A DNA stretch of 64,000 nucleotides from Thiohalocapsa sp963695445 (GCA_963695445.1 CAVOGV010000008.1:3183-67182), one strand, 5' to 3'; shown: positions 1 through 10,392, counted from the first letter of the stretch. Made by a program: numbers and translations. The notes: generated by a model not told the origin, from the letters alone.

Positions 1-728
1 CCAGAAACGCATCGTCTGGCAGCAGTGCGATCTGTGCCGCCAGCCGCAACGGTGCGAAGGCCGACTCGTCACCGATCCGAGCCAGCTGCGCACCCGCCTC
101 GTCGGGCCGATCCGCGGCTAGTTGCAGGGCCTTGAGGAGCTGCACCCAATCCCGATAGGGAGAGCGGAATGGGAGCGCGGCGAGTGCCGACTTCAGCGCC
201 TCGTCATCGCCGGCGCAATAGGCGGCGAGGGCGTCCCGTGCGGCATCGGCATGGCGGCGAACCGGGTCGTCCATCGGCAGCAACCCGGCGATCCGCTCGT
301 CGCCGGCGATCACGTGAGCGGCAAGCAGCGGTCGCAGCGGCTCGCGCGCCTCGGCGGGGAGCGCGCAGTCGTTCGAGAACAGGGCCAGCACGCGATCCAC
401 GCCCCCGGTGCGCATCAGCAGCGCCGCGTGCTCCGGGTGTAACGCGCTAGCTGCACCGAGACGGGCGCGGTTGTCCCACATCACCAGCGCCTCCTTCACC
501 ATGCCCTTGGCGTTGAGCTCGCGGGCGCGACCCGCGTAGGCATCGGCAAGGGCGGACTGCCAGTCTTGCCGCTGCTCGAGCTTCAGCAGTTCCTTGAAGC
601 CGGTGATCGCATCCCGGAAATGGCCCGCATTCGAGGTCCGCGCGGGCCTTGTGCTCGCGCGCATCCGGGGACAGCGCGGCGGTCTTTGGGCTATGGCGGC
701 CCGCGCGCCGCTTTGGTTTCTTGGGCAT
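1..728 (-). CDS. TPR-like hypothetical protein, 3' end outside window, frameshifted
   Basis: The gene reads leftwards off the window edge, so its C-terminus is missing. It starts MPKKPKRRAGRHSPK, a strongly basic N-terminus. The frame breaks near 630-637. After the break a long frame continues with HFRDAITGFKELLKLEQ and RARELNAKGMVKEAL, amphipathic helix pairs of the kind found in tetratricopeptide repeats. Alanine-rich helices then run to the edge. I cannot assign a function; TPR-like proteins usually act as protein-interaction scaffolds. It lies downstream of hisC on the same strand with a gap of about 180 bp that shows nothing else. The break is probably a one- or two-base sequence error, since coding quality is good on both sides. 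Confidence 0.6.
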
Positions 729-910
729 GAGTGGTGGATTAGGTGCGTGCTGGCGGTCGCTGTGTGAGCCCTGATTTCAGTCTGGATCGGTGCGGCCTCG
801 CTGGAGGCAGTTTGGTTGCCGCGGTCATCGCGGCTGGTCGGGGGAGGAACTTGCACGGACCCGGGCGATTGCCGCACCGTTGCGGGTCAGAAGGCAACCT
901 GCCGCTTCCG

Positions 911-2006
911 TCAGGCTGCCACCGCTGCGCGGAGTGCGTCAATCAACGCGCTGTTCTCGTCCGGCGTGCCGACAGTGACACGCAGGCAGTCGGCGAGCAG
1001 GGGGTAGGCGCCGTCGAGGTTCTTGATCAGTACGCCGCGTTCGCGCAGGCCGGCGAAGAGATTGCCGGCCCGACCGGGTTCGGTGCGCACCAGGATGAAA
1101 TTGGCGTCGCTGGGAAACGGACTGAGTGCATCGATGCTGGCGAGGGCATCGAACAGGACCGCGCGGTCGGCGCGGATGCGCTTGGTCTGCTCGTCGAGTG
1201 TGGCGCGGTGGCGCAGCGCGAAGGTGCCGCTGGCTTGGGTCAGCACGTTGATGTTGTAGGGCAGCCGCAGCTTGTCGATCTGCGTGAGCCATGCGGTTGG
1301 ACCGACGAGGTAGCCCAATCGCAGGCCGGCCAGTCCCATCTTTGAGACCGTGCGCAGGACCAGCAGGTTGGGCCAGTCGCCGAGCCGACGCAGGAAGCTG
1401 TGATCGGTGAACGGCGCATAGGCCTCGTCGACGATGACCAGTCCGGGGCTGGCCTGGATGATCTGCTCAATGGCGGCGGGGTCGAACAGGTTGCCGGTGG
1501 GGTTATTGGGATAGGCGATGAAGACCAGCGCCGGTTGCTCGCGGTCGATGGCGGCCAAGGTGGCGTCTAGGTCCAGCGCGAAGTCCTCCGCGCGCAGCGG
1601 CACGCCGACGTAGTCGAGCCCGGCGAAGAGCGCGATCATCCGGTACATGACGAAGCCGGGCTCCAGCGACAGCACCGTGCGCGGTCCCTTGGCGCCGGGC
1701 GCCGCGACCGCCATCGCCAACATCTGGATCAGTTCGTCGGAGCCGTTGCCGAGCAAGAGCGCCATTTCCGCGGGGATGCCCATGGCCTCGCGCAGCGCCT
1801 GTTGCAGTTCCATCCCTTGCGGGTCCGGATAGCGATTCAGAGCGGCCCCGCGCAGCGTCGCAAGCCAGTCCTCCCGTAGCGCGTCCGGCCACGCGTAAGG
1901 ATTCTCCATCGCGTCGAGCTTGGATCAGCCCGGCGCTGTCGGGGACGTGGTAGGCGTTGAGTGCGCGGATCTCGGGGCGGATCAGGGTTTCGATGAGAGA
2001 GTTCAT
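911..2006 (-). CDS. hisC: Histidinol-phosphate aminotransferase (frameshift near the N-terminus)
   Basis: PLP-dependent fold-type I aminotransferase that converts imidazole-acetol phosphate and glutamate to histidinol phosphate in histidine synthesis. Visible marks are the substrate-binding YPNNPTGN motif, VDEAYAPF with the PLP-contacting Asp and Tyr, the Schiff-base lysine in SKMGLAGLRLGY, and a C-terminal arginine region (ANFILVRTEPGR). The true start is the ATG at 2006, giving MNSLIETLIRPEIRALNAYH as in other HisC proteins. The frame breaks at about 1920-1923, where one extra base separates DSAGLI from KLDAMENPYAW. Ignoring this gives a protein starting at 1909 that lacks about 32 residues. 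It lies downstream of hisD and hisG on the same strand and probably shares a transcript with them. Confidence 0.9.
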
Positions 2007-2075
2007 TGAAAAAGTTTCGAGTGTCTAGGGCGAGTCTCGAGGCTGAGGAGACCTGCAACGGTCACCGCGACGCTG

Positions 2076-2116
2076 TCCTCGTTACTCGTTACTCGTTACT
2101 CGCTCCTCGATACTCA
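2076..2116. repeat. TTACTCG short tandem repeat at hisD 3' end
   Basis: Three near-perfect copies of a 7-bp unit, TTACTCG, are followed by degenerate copies (CTCCTCG, ATACTCAG). The tract runs into the last codons of hisD and provides its stop codon on the minus strand. Related runs occur at about 28302-28335. It is not a hairpin and has no terminator-like T run. Confidence 0.75.
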
Positions 2117-3396
2117 GCGGAACGCGCATGTGCCGTCAGTCCCTCTCCCCGCGCGAGAACCGACGCCGTTTTGGCGAGTTCAGCCGCACCCTTGGGCGAT
2201 GCCATGATCATGCTGGACCGCTTTTGGAAGTCATAGACGCCGAGGGGCGACGAGAAGCGTGCCGTGCGCGACGTGGGCAGTACGTGGTTGGGGCCGGCAC
2301 AATAGTCGCCCAATGCCTCCGCCGTATGGCGGCCCATGAAGATGGCGCCGGCGTGGCGAATCGACGCCGCCATGTCCTCGGGTTCGCCGACCGACAGCTC
2401 CAGGTGCTCGGGGGCGATATGGTTGGCGATTGCGACGGCGTCGTCTTGGTCACGGGCAAGGATCAGCGCACCGCGCTCCTTCAACGCGGTGGCGATGATG
2501 GGCTGGCGCTCCATCGTCGGCAGCAATGCGTCGATGCTGGCGGCAACGCGGTCGAGGAATGCGGCGTCCCAAGAGATCAGGATGGATTGGGCATCTTCGT
2601 CATGCTCGGCCTGGGAGAACAGGTCCATCGCGATCCAGTCGGGGTCGGTCTCGCCATCGCACAGGATCAGGATCTCGGATGGGCCGGCGACCATGTCGAT
2701 GCCCACCTGGCCGAACACGGCACGCTTGGCGGTTGCGACATAGATGTTGCCGGGGCCGACGATCTTGTCGCAGGCGGGAACCGTGTCGGTGCCATAGGCG
2801 AGGGCTGCGACCGCCTGCGCCCCGCCGATGGCGAAGGCGCGGTCGACGCCGGCGATGCAGGCGGCGGCGAGGACCAGTTCGTTGAGGGCGCCGTTGGGGG
2901 TTGGCACCACCATGATCAGTTCCGCCACGCCGGCGACCTTGGCCGGAATGGCATTCATCAGCACCGACGACGGGTAGGCGGCCTTGCCACCCGGAACATA
3001 TAGCCCGACCCGGTCCAGCGGGGTCACCTTCTGCCCCAGCAGGGTGCCGTTCGCCTCCCGGAACTCCCAGTCCTGCATACGCTGATGTTGCGCATAGGCC
3101 CGGATGCGGGTGCTGGCGGCCTCTAGCGCCTCGCGTTGGTCGACCCGGATGGCGTCCAGGGCTTGCTGTAGGCGCTCGGTGGGGATCTCTAGCGCCGCGA
3201 CTGTCGATGGCTGCCAGCCATCGAAGCGGGCGGTGTAGTCGACCAGCGCTGCGTCACCGCGGGCGCGGATGTCGTCGATGATGGCGTCGACGGTCTGCTG
3301 TACCTCATTATTCGAAACGGATTCCCACGCCAGCAGGGCGTCGAGCCGCGCGGCGAAGTCGCTGTCGGTGGTGGCGAGTCGGGCAATGTCGGCCAT
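2089..3396 (-). CDS. hisD: Histidinol dehydrogenase
   Basis: NAD-dependent, zinc-containing enzyme that oxidises L-histidinol to histidine in two steps, the last reactions of the pathway. The 435-residue product has the usual family length. It shows GLYVPGGKAAYPSSVLMNA, the nucleotide-site segment VGPGNIYVATAKR, GPSEILI, the zinc-ligand and catalytic regions LFSQAEHDEDAQ and NHIAPEHLEL, and AGAIFMGRHTAEALGDYCAGPNHVLPT-type sequence. The last eight residues (EYRGASNE) and the stop are encoded by an intergenic TTACTCG repeat tract, so the C-terminal tail is unlikely to be ancestral. It sits between hisG, 106 bp upstream, and hisC on the minus strand. Confidence 0.97.
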   Translation of the reverse strand: MADIARLATTDSDFAARLDALLAWESVSNNEVQQTVDAIIDDIRARGDAALVDYTARFDGWQPSTVAALEIPTERLQQALDAIRVDQREALEAASTRIRAYAQHQRMQDWEFREANGTLLGQKVTPLDRVGLYVPGGKAAYPSSVLMNAIPAKVAGVAELIMVVPTPNGALNELVLAAACIAGVDRAFAIGGAQAVAALAYGTDTVPACDKIVGPGNIYVATAKRAVFGQVGIDMVAGPSEILILCDGETDPDWIAMDLFSQAEHDEDAQSILISWDAAFLDRVAASIDALLPTMERQPIIATALKERGALILARDQDDAVAIANHIAPEHLELSVGEPEDMAASIRHAGAIFMGRHTAEALGDYCAGPNHVLPTSRTARFSSPLGVYDFQKRSSMIMASPKGAAELAKTASVLARGEGLTAHARSAEYRGASNE

Positions 3397-3502
3397 GTTG
3401 GTTGCTCTCGAAAAGGGGGCGAATAACGGGGCTTTCGGCCTAGTTCGACTGGGTTTCGATCAGGCTGAGGCGAAATCTGTCGGGCCTTTTCGGCGCGGTA
3501 TT

Positions 3503-4174
3503 CTAGGCGGCGGCGCGCCCTTCGACCGCATCACGCAGCGAACCGAGCAAGCTGGTGACGCGGGCATGTTTCATCTTCCATGACGCCTTGTTGACGACCA
3601 GGCGCGAGCTGATGTCGCAGATGTGTTCCAGCGGCACAAGACCGTTGGCCTTCAGGGTGCTGCCGCTCTCGACGAGGTCCACGATCAGATCGGCAAGCCC
3701 CACCAGCGGTGCCAGCTCCATGGAGCCGTATAGCTTGATGATCTCGACCTGCTTGCCCTTGGCGGCGAAGTGGCGCTCGGCACATTCGACGTATTTCGTG
3801 GCGATACGCAGGCGCCGGCGACCCTGGCCATGGAGCTGTGCATCTGCATTGGCGTCGGGTTTGCCCGCTACCATCAGCCGGCAGCAAGCGATGCGCAGGT
3901 CGAGCGGTTCATACAGGCCCTCGCCGCCATGCTCGAGCAGCACGTCCTTCCCTGCCACGCCGAGATCGGCGGCGCCGTATTGCACATAGGTGGGCACGTC
4001 GCTGGCGCGGATGATGACCAGTTTGACGCGCTCGTCGTTGGTATCCAGGATCAGCTTACGGCTGCGCTCCGGATCGTCCAGGGCGCGAATGCCGGCGGAC
4101 GCCAGCAGCGGCATTGCCTGCTCGAAGATACGTCCCTTGGACAGGGCGATGGTCAATGTGTCGTCGTCGGCCAT
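3503..4174 (-). CDS. hisG: ATP phosphoribosyltransferase, short form
   Basis: Catalyses the first, committed step of histidine synthesis, joining ATP and PRPP to make phosphoribosyl-ATP. The 223-residue length is that of the short HisG family, which lacks the C-terminal ACT-like regulatory domain and in known cases needs the partner HisZ for activity and feedback control; no hisZ is visible here. Supporting motifs are LTIALSKGRIFEQAMPLL at the N-terminus, the DLGVAGKDVLLEHG segment and the PRPP-binding region LADLIVDLVESGSTLKANGL. The frame is intact. It lies downstream of murA, separated by a 241-bp repeat-rich gap, and upstream of hisD. Confidence 0.95.
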   Translation of the reverse strand: MADDDTLTIALSKGRIFEQAMPLLASAGIRALDDPERSRKLILDTNDERVKLVIIRASDVPTYVQYGAADLGVAGKDVLLEHGGEGLYEPLDLRIACCRLMVAGKPDANADAQLHGQGRRRLRIATKYVECAERHFAAKGKQVEIIKLYGSMELAPLVGLADLIVDLVESGSTLKANGLVPLEHICDISSRLVVNKASWKMKHARVTSLLGSLRDAVEGRAAA

Positions 4175-4272
4175 GTCGAAACTCTGGCTTTATCGTTGGT
4201 GGCTGATGATCGAAAGCGGTACCCGAATCGCGCCTAACGGCCCATGTTGTCGCGAAAGTCCCTGGAGATTTG

Positions 4273-4413
4273 GAGCGCCAAGGGCCGAGTACCAAGGGCC
4301 AAATTGTGCGATCGCCCTGCATAGCGGCCCTTGGTCCCGGCCGCTTGGCCCGCTTGAGGCAAGGCACAGCCAGATCAGCGAGATACCTAGCCCCTAGCCC
4401 CTAGCCCCTAGCA
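4273..4413. repeat. Composite intergenic repeat: GGGCCGAG mosaic plus TAGCCCC run
   Basis: The murA-hisG gap holds two kinds of repeat. The left part (about 4273-4300) reads as overlapping copies of GCCAAGGGCC and GGCCGAGTACC. The right part (about 4387-4409) has three head-to-tail copies of CCTAGCC/CCTAGCCCC. The middle, containing GCTTGGCCCGCTTGAGGCAA near 4339-4361, resembles GTTTGGCCCGCGTGAGGCAA near 16273-16293 upstream of rapZ, and both are followed by TAGCAACTC. The two gaps therefore hold diverged copies of one element of about 100-130 bp. Confidence 0.65.
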
Positions 4414-4415
4414 AC

Positions 4416-5675
<1,260 letters not shown>

Positions 5676-5752
5676 CGATAGGGTGTTGTCTGCGCAGCGT
5701 CGCGGGCATGGGCTTGTGCGCGCAACTTGTAGAGGCTATAAGCGAGAGGCCA

Positions 5753-6058
5753 TTAGGCCGGATCAAGGCCCAGCAGGCCATCGACATTGGAGAACTCCGC
5801 GATGCGCGCCAGCGCCGCCGGACAGTTGTGCAGCCGCAGTTTGCCGCCGACGCGATGGATCTGCTCCAGCCATTCCAGCAGCAACGCAACACCGGCGCTG
5901 CTACTGTTGTCGACACCCGCGAGGTCGAGTTCCACGTCGCCGCCATCGGCGGCAAGCCGCGGGCCCTCGGCGATCAGGTCGCCGACGCTCGCCAGCGTCA
6001 GCCCGCCATAAACGCGCCAGCGCCCAGCTGCAAGCCGCTCCAGACGCGCCGTGCTCAT
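5753..6058 (-). CDS. mlaB: MlaB-like STAS-domain protein of the Mla lipid transporter
   Basis: Small (101-residue) cytoplasmic STAS-domain protein, the regulatory subunit that binds the MlaF ATPase in the MlaFEDB complex. The chosen start MSTARLERLAAGRWRVYG overlaps the mlaC stop by four bases (ATGA); an upstream extension of the frame lies inside mlaC and is not credible. The STAS signature is VELDLAGVDNSSSAGVALLL, with the serine positions of anti-sigma-antagonist folds. Last gene of the mlaFEDCB operon. Confidence 0.85.
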   Translation of the reverse strand: MSTARLERLAAGRWRVYGGLTLASVGDLIAEGPRLAADGGDVELDLAGVDNSSSAGVALLLEWLEQIHRVGGKLRLHNCPAALARIAEFSNVDGLLGLDPA

Positions 6059-6678
6059 GCGCCGCCGCTGGCGTTCTTGGCCTTCAGATCGGCGATCAGT
6101 CCATCGATGCCGCTGCGACCGATGGCGGTGCGGAACTGGCCGCGGTAGTTGGAGATCAGGCTGACGTTCTCGATGACCACGTCGTAGACCTTCCATTGGC
6201 CGGACAGCTTATGCAGGCGATAGTCGATCGGGATCGGCGGCGCCCCAGGTGCGCGCACCTGGGTCGGAACGACCACGGTGCCGTCACGGGTGCCTGGCTT
6301 TGCCGATTCGTAGACGATGTCCTCACCAGTGTACTTCAGCAATGCCTTGGCGTAAGTGCGAATCAGCACCTCACGGAACTCGGACACCAAGACCTTCTGC
6401 TGGGCGGGGGTCGCCTTGCTCCAGTCCTTGCCGACCGCCGATCGGGTGATCCGCTCGAAGTCGAAATGGGGAACGAGCTTGCTGCCGACGAGTTGGTAGA
6501 TCAACTGCGGATTGGCGTCGATTTGTGCCCGCTTCGTCTCCAGCGTGCGCAGCATGTCCTCCGCCGTGCGTTCCACGAGCCGCGTTGCCGAGTCGTCCGC
6601 CCGCGCGGAGGCAAGCGGCGCGCCGAGCAGCAGTAAAACTCCGGCCAAGGTGGCCCAGGTCAGTCGTGACGCGTTCAT
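6055..6678 (-). CDS. mlaC: MlaC-like periplasmic phospholipid-binding protein
   Basis: Periplasmic carrier that shuttles phospholipid between the outer-membrane MlaA complex and inner-membrane MlaFEDB. The 207-residue product starts with a signal peptide (hydrophobic TWATLAGVLLLLGAPLASA followed by small residues). Family features are QLVGSKLVPHFDFERITRSAVGKDW and the C-terminal YDVVIENVSLISNYRGQF region. It overlaps mlaD by 4 bp upstream and mlaB by 4 bp downstream, which implies translational coupling. Confidence 0.93.
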   Translation of the reverse strand: MNASRLTWATLAGVLLLLGAPLASARADDSATRLVERTAEDMLRTLETKRAQIDANPQLIYQLVGSKLVPHFDFERITRSAVGKDWSKATPAQQKVLVSEFREVLIRTYAKALLKYTGEDIVYESAKPGTRDGTVVVPTQVRAPGAPPIPIDYRLHKLSGQWKVYDVVIENVSLISNYRGQFRTAIGRSGIDGLIADLKAKNASGGA

Positions 6679-7145
6679 TCGGAACCCTCCTCTGCCTTGC
6701 TGAATAGAAACTGGCCGATCATCTGTTCAAGCACCAGTGCCGATTGCGTGTGCTCGATCTGGTCGCCGTCTGCCAGGTAGTCTGGGCTGCCACCGGGATC
6801 GAGCCCGATGTACTGCTCGCCAAGCAGACCGGCCGTGAAGATGTTGGCGAAGGTGTCGGCGGGAATGCGGTCGAAGCGCGGGTCGATCCGCAGCGTGACC
6901 ACCGCCTGATAGCTGTCCTGATCGTAGCGGATGGCTTCGACCCGACCGACTCGCACACCCGCCATGCTGACGGGCGAGCGCACCTTGAGGCTGCCGATAT
7001 TGTCGAAACGCGCGCTCAGCGCGTAGCCGTCGCCGTTCGAAGCGGCACTCAGGTTGCTGACCTTCATGGCCAGAAAGAACAACGCGACGAAACCCGCCGC
7101 CATGAAGGCGCCGACCAAAATCTCGACCGTGCGCATCTTCGCCAT
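6675..7145 (-). CDS. mlaD: MlaD-like MCE-domain substrate-binding protein
   Basis: Membrane-anchored MCE protein that forms the hexameric ring of the MlaFEDB phospholipid transporter on the periplasmic side. The 156-residue product has one N-terminal membrane helix (ILVGAFMAAGFVALFFLAM) and the MCE core with VRSPVSMAGVRVGRVEAI and the hydrophobic pore segment LGEQYIGLDPGG. A GGAG ribosome-binding site lies within the last codons of mlaE, seven bases before the ATG. The upstream genes mlaE and mlaF are on the same strand. Confidence 0.94.
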   Translation of the reverse strand: MAKMRTVEILVGAFMAAGFVALFFLAMKVSNLSAASNGDGYALSARFDNIGSLKVRSPVSMAGVRVGRVEAIRYDQDSYQAVVTLRIDPRFDRIPADTFANIFTAGLLGEQYIGLDPGGSPDYLADGDQIEHTQSALVLEQMIGQFLFSKAEEGSE

Positions 7146-7147
7146 GT

Positions 7148-7927
7148 TTATTCTCCAAACATCAATGCCGTCAATACAAAATCGAGCCCTAACACCGCCA
7201 GTGCCGAATGCACGACGGTACGTGTCGTCGCGCGGCTGACCCCGGCAGATGTGGGGGTTGCTTCATAGCCCTGGAACAGGGCGATCCAGGTGACGACGAT
7301 GCCGAACACCACACTCTTGACAACGCCGTTGACGATGTCCTCGTGGAAGTCGACTTTGGCCTGCATCTGGCTCCAGAACGCCCCGTCGTCGACGCCCAGC
7401 AGTCCGACACCGACGAAGTAGCCACCGAGCACGCCGACGGCGCTGAACATGGCGGCCAGCAGTGGCATGCTGAACAGGCCGCCGAAGAAGCGTGGGGTCA
7501 GAATGCGCCGTACGGGGTCGACAGCCATCATCTCCAGTCCCGAAAGCTGTTCCGTGGCCTTCATCAGGCCGATCTCGGCGGTCAGCGCGGAGCCGGCGCG
7601 TCCGGCCACGAGCAGCGCGGTGACCACCGGCCCCAGTTCTCGCACCAGCGACGTCGACACCATCACCCCCAGGCTCTCCGCGGCGCCGAACTGCGACAGC
7701 ACGTAGTAGCCCTGCAGGCCCAGCACCATGCCGACGAACAGCCCCGAGACCAGGATGATCAGCAGCGACAGCACGCCAATGCCGAACAGTTGCGCGATCA
7801 GCAGCCGAGGCCGTGCGAGCATGGACGGCACGCCCGCCAGGATGCCGAGTAGCAACAGGTGCGCGCGGCCGATGTTGGCCAGCGCGCTGAGCCCGTAGCG
7901 GCCGAGGCTGGCCAGTGCATCGATCAT
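7148..7927 (-). CDS. mlaE: MlaE-like ABC permease
   Basis: Inner-membrane permease of the Mla phospholipid transporter (MlaE/YrbE family). The 259-residue product contains several hydrophobic helices, including LFGIGVLSLLIILVSGLFVG and FFGGLFSMPLLAAMFSAVGV. Conserved family segments are VREL(GPVVTALLVAGRAGSA) and IGLMKATEQLSGLEMMAVDP, the latter forming the coupling region that contacts the ATPase. Its ATG overlaps the mlaF stop by four bases. Confidence 0.95.
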   Translation of the reverse strand: MIDALASLGRYGLSALANIGRAHLLLLGILAGVPSMLARPRLLIAQLFGIGVLSLLIILVSGLFVGMVLGLQGYYVLSQFGAAESLGVMVSTSLVRELGPVVTALLVAGRAGSALTAEIGLMKATEQLSGLEMMAVDPVRRILTPRFFGGLFSMPLLAAMFSAVGVLGGYFVGVGLLGVDDGAFWSQMQAKVDFHEDIVNGVVKSVVFGIVVTWIALFQGYEATPTSAGVSRATTRTVVHSALAVLGLDFVLTALMFGE

Positions 7928-8796
7928 TGCGTCTCTGACCGGTGGTGCGGCGCGCGGCTGCCTTTACCAAACATGTCTTGTTCCAAAGGCGGAGATGGGT
8001 AATGGAAGTGCACCGGGCCGTCCGGCAGGCCATCCATGAACTGTCGCACCCACTCCGAGCGTTCGGCCGCGATCGCTTGCGGCGAGCCGTGGCAGACGAC
8101 GTGGCCGTTCGCGATGATGTAGATGTAGTCGGCAATGCTTGCCGTCTCGCGCACGTCGTGGGAGACGACGATGCTGGTCAGCCGGCTGGCGTCATTCAGT
8201 TGCCGGATCAGCGATACCAGCACACCCATGGAGATCGGATCCTGGCCGGTGAACGGCTCGTCGTACATGATCATCATCGGATCCAGCGCCACCGCGCGGG
8301 CCAGCGCGACGCGACGGGCCATGCCGCCGGAGAGCTGGTTCGGCATCAGCCGCGCCGCGCCGCGCAGTCCGACCGCTTCGAGCTTCATGAGTACGAGCTT
8401 GCGCAGCAGCGACTCCGGCAGTCGTGCATGCTCCCGCAGCGGGAAGGCGACGTTCTCATAGACGTCCAGGTCGGTCAGCAGGGCGCCGCTCTGAAACAGC
8501 ATGCCCATGCGTGTGCGCAGCCGGTACAGCTCACCGCGACTGAGCCGATGGACGTCCAGCCCGTCGACGACGATATTGCCGCTGTCTGGCTGTAATTGGC
8601 CGCTGATCAGCTTCAACAACGTCGTCTTACCGGTGCCGGACGGCCCCATGATGGCGGTGACCCGACCTCGCTCGATGTCGAGATCGATCTCGTCGAGGAT
8701 GCGCCGACCGTCGTGACTAAAGCTCAGTCCGCGGATCTTGACCAAGAGTTGCGCGCCTTCGGCGCCGGCATCGGAACGACCTTCGCCCGCGGCCAT
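7924..8796 (-). CDS. mlaF: MlaF-like ABC transporter ATP-binding protein
   Basis: Cytoplasmic ATPase that drives the Mla phospholipid transporter. Walker A is GPSGTGKTTLLKL, the ABC signature is NQLSGGMARRVALARA, Walker B is MIMYDEPFTGQD and the switch histidine is in IVVSHDV. At 290 residues it carries an N-terminal extension of about 20 residues and a C-terminal tail (VHFHYPSPPLEQDMFGKGSR) that in this family clasps the neighbouring subunit. An AAGGAG sequence lies 11 bases before the ATG. First gene of the mlaFEDCB operon. Confidence 0.95.
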   Translation of the reverse strand: MAAGEGRSDAGAEGAQLLVKIRGLSFSHDGRRILDEIDLDIERGRVTAIMGPSGTGKTTLLKLISGQLQPDSGNIVVDGLDVHRLSRGELYRLRTRMGMLFQSGALLTDLDVYENVAFPLREHARLPESLLRKLVLMKLEAVGLRGAARLMPNQLSGGMARRVALARAVALDPMMIMYDEPFTGQDPISMGVLVSLIRQLNDASRLTSIVVSHDVRETASIADYIYIIANGHVVCHGSPQAIAAERSEWVRQFMDGLPDGPVHFHYPSPPLEQDMFGKGSRAPHHRSETQ

Positions 8797-9026
8797 GGCG
8801 TCGATTTCTCCTTGGCTTTGTGCCGGCTGACTGCATCGCTGGCTGAGGTCGATCCTGCCTCATGAAATAGATTCCCGTCGGTGCGCAAAAAAGGATCGCA
8901 TTCTGGGTTTGACGCGCGGCAAGCGTCAAGCGATCTGTGCTGGCGCTATGCCGACAGGTAGCGCGGCGAGCCGCACTATCGTGCGATCAGCGCTCCGTTT
9001 ACCGGCATGGCGACGCACCATCATCG

Positions 9027-9569
9027 CTAGCGCCGCCCCAACAACATCACCAGATTTTGCCAGGCCTCCAATTCGGTCGAGCGCGGGCGATCGAGTATGA
9101 CCAGGCGCGGCGGTTCAGGCTGTGCGTCGAGCCAGCCGCGCGCGTCGCGCGGGTTGTCGTTGAGGAGGGATGGGCAGTGCCGAGACGTACCGATGCGATG
9201 CCCCGCGTGCGGCGCGATTAGCGCGAGCGCTTGGTCTGCGAACTGCTCGGTTCCGCGTCGCTCGGGCGCCTCGGCGACGAATGCGATCAGCGCTGGTCCG
9301 AGTGCTGCCGCTGCTCGCGAGCGCGCCCGGTCATCGGCGCTTGAGGTCAACGCCAGATAGAAACGGAATCCGGGGTGCACGTCGGCGTGCCAATCGGCGA
9401 GTTCGGATTCCGATCGTTGCTGCCACATCGGACCCGGAACCAGCACGGCGGGGAAGACGTTGGCGAAGTAGGTCAGATGCCACTCCGGCGGAAGATCATC
9501 CGGATAGAAGCTGTTGGCATCGGCGAGGGCCCACCAGCCTTGGGGTACGACGTCGATGGAGGTTGGCAT
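9027..9569 (-). CDS. Hypothetical protein, weakly DUF72-like
   Basis: I do not recognise this 180-residue protein with certainty. It has no signal peptide or membrane helix. The N-terminus reads SFYPDDLPPEWHLTYFANVF, which resembles the opening of DUF72 (YecE-like TIM-barrel) proteins, where FYP, LPP and a following aromatic motif are typical. The protein is shorter than a full DUF72 domain and lacks an obvious catalytic core, so it could be a degenerate relative. It stands alone between mlaF (same strand, 230 bp) and the divergent kdsC. Confidence 0.6.
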   Translation of the reverse strand: MPTSIDVVPQGWWALADANSFYPDDLPPEWHLTYFANVFPAVLVPGPMWQQRSESELADWHADVHPGFRFYLALTSSADDRARSRAAAALGPALIAFVAEAPERRGTEQFADQALALIAPHAGHRIGTSRHCPSLLNDNPRDARGWLDAQPEPPRLVILDRPRSTELEAWQNLVMLLGRR

Positions 9570-9861
9570 GGTGTGGGCGGAAAGATCGTGGGGTCTCTAG
9601 CAGCTGGGAGCAGTGTTGGGGCAAGTCCTGGGTTGGGCAAGTACCGGGGCCGAGCGCCGAGTGCCACGGGCCGCGCTCGTTGACCCTAAGGCGGCGCGCG
9701 ACTCCCTGCTCCGGATCGACGATTAGCCTATCGCCGGCGGCACTCTGAGGTCGGTCGTTTCGTCTCCAGTGTTACACGACTGGCCGGGCGGCGCTGAACC
9801 GGTATGATAGCCCCTCCGGCAGCCGGCAAGGCCGCGACAACAATAGCCGAGGACGAAACCG
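9570..9861. other. Divergent intergenic gap with GGGCCGAG mosaic repeat
   Basis: This gap separates the minus-strand hypothetical gene from the plus-strand kdsC cluster and must hold the promoters of both, though I cannot identify them firmly. Around 9632-9680 it contains GGGCCGAGCGCCGAGTGCC followed by ACGGGCC, the same mosaic repeat seen near 4281, 28201 and 37640. In many relatives kdsD precedes kdsC; there is no such gene here. Confidence 0.5.
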
Positions 9862-10384
9862 ATGCAGGACCCGAGCGAACGGGCGAGTGCCATCCGGGCA
9901 GTCATTTTTGATGTGGATGGTGTGCTCACTGACGGTAGCCTTTATCTTGGCGACGACGGTCAGGAGTACAAGGCGTTCAATTCCCGCGATGGCCATGGCA
10001 TGGTGATGTTGGCCCATGGCGGCGTCACCCTCGCCATCATCACTGGACGCAGCTCGGAGGTCGTGCGCATTCGCATGGAGAGCCTTGGTATCGAGCATGT
10101 TTTGCAGGGCCGTCGCGAAAAGCTGCCCGCCTACGAGGAACTCAAGCAACAACTCGCCGTCGACGATCACCAAGTGGCCTATGTTGGCGATGACGTGGTG
10201 GATCTGCCGGTGATGCGCCGGGTCGGTCTGGCGGTGGCGGTGGCTGACGCGCATCCGCTGGTACTGCGAGCACGCGCACTGGCGCACGCGCAGCCCCGGT
10301 GGACGCGGTGCCGCGCGCGAAGTCTGCGAGCTCATCTTGCGTGCCCAAGGCAAGCTGGATGCGATGCTCGCCGCCTATCTTTAG
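9862..10384 (+). CDS. kdsC: 3-deoxy-D-manno-octulosonate 8-phosphate phosphatase (frameshifted near the end)
   Basis: HAD-superfamily phosphatase that releases Kdo from Kdo-8-phosphate for lipid A core synthesis. HAD motif I is FDVDGVLTDGSL with both catalytic aspartates, motif II is AIITGRSS, and motif IV is AYVGDDVVDLPVM. The frame breaks at about 10288-10292. In the next frame the usual C-terminus follows (SPGGRGAAREVCELIL and a last stretch KLDAMLAAYL) with a TAG at 10382. Without correcting this, kdsC appears fused to lptC as one 411-residue protein; that fusion is an artefact. First gene of the kdsC-lptCAB cluster. Confidence 0.9.
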
Positions 10385-10392
10385 CCGGATTC

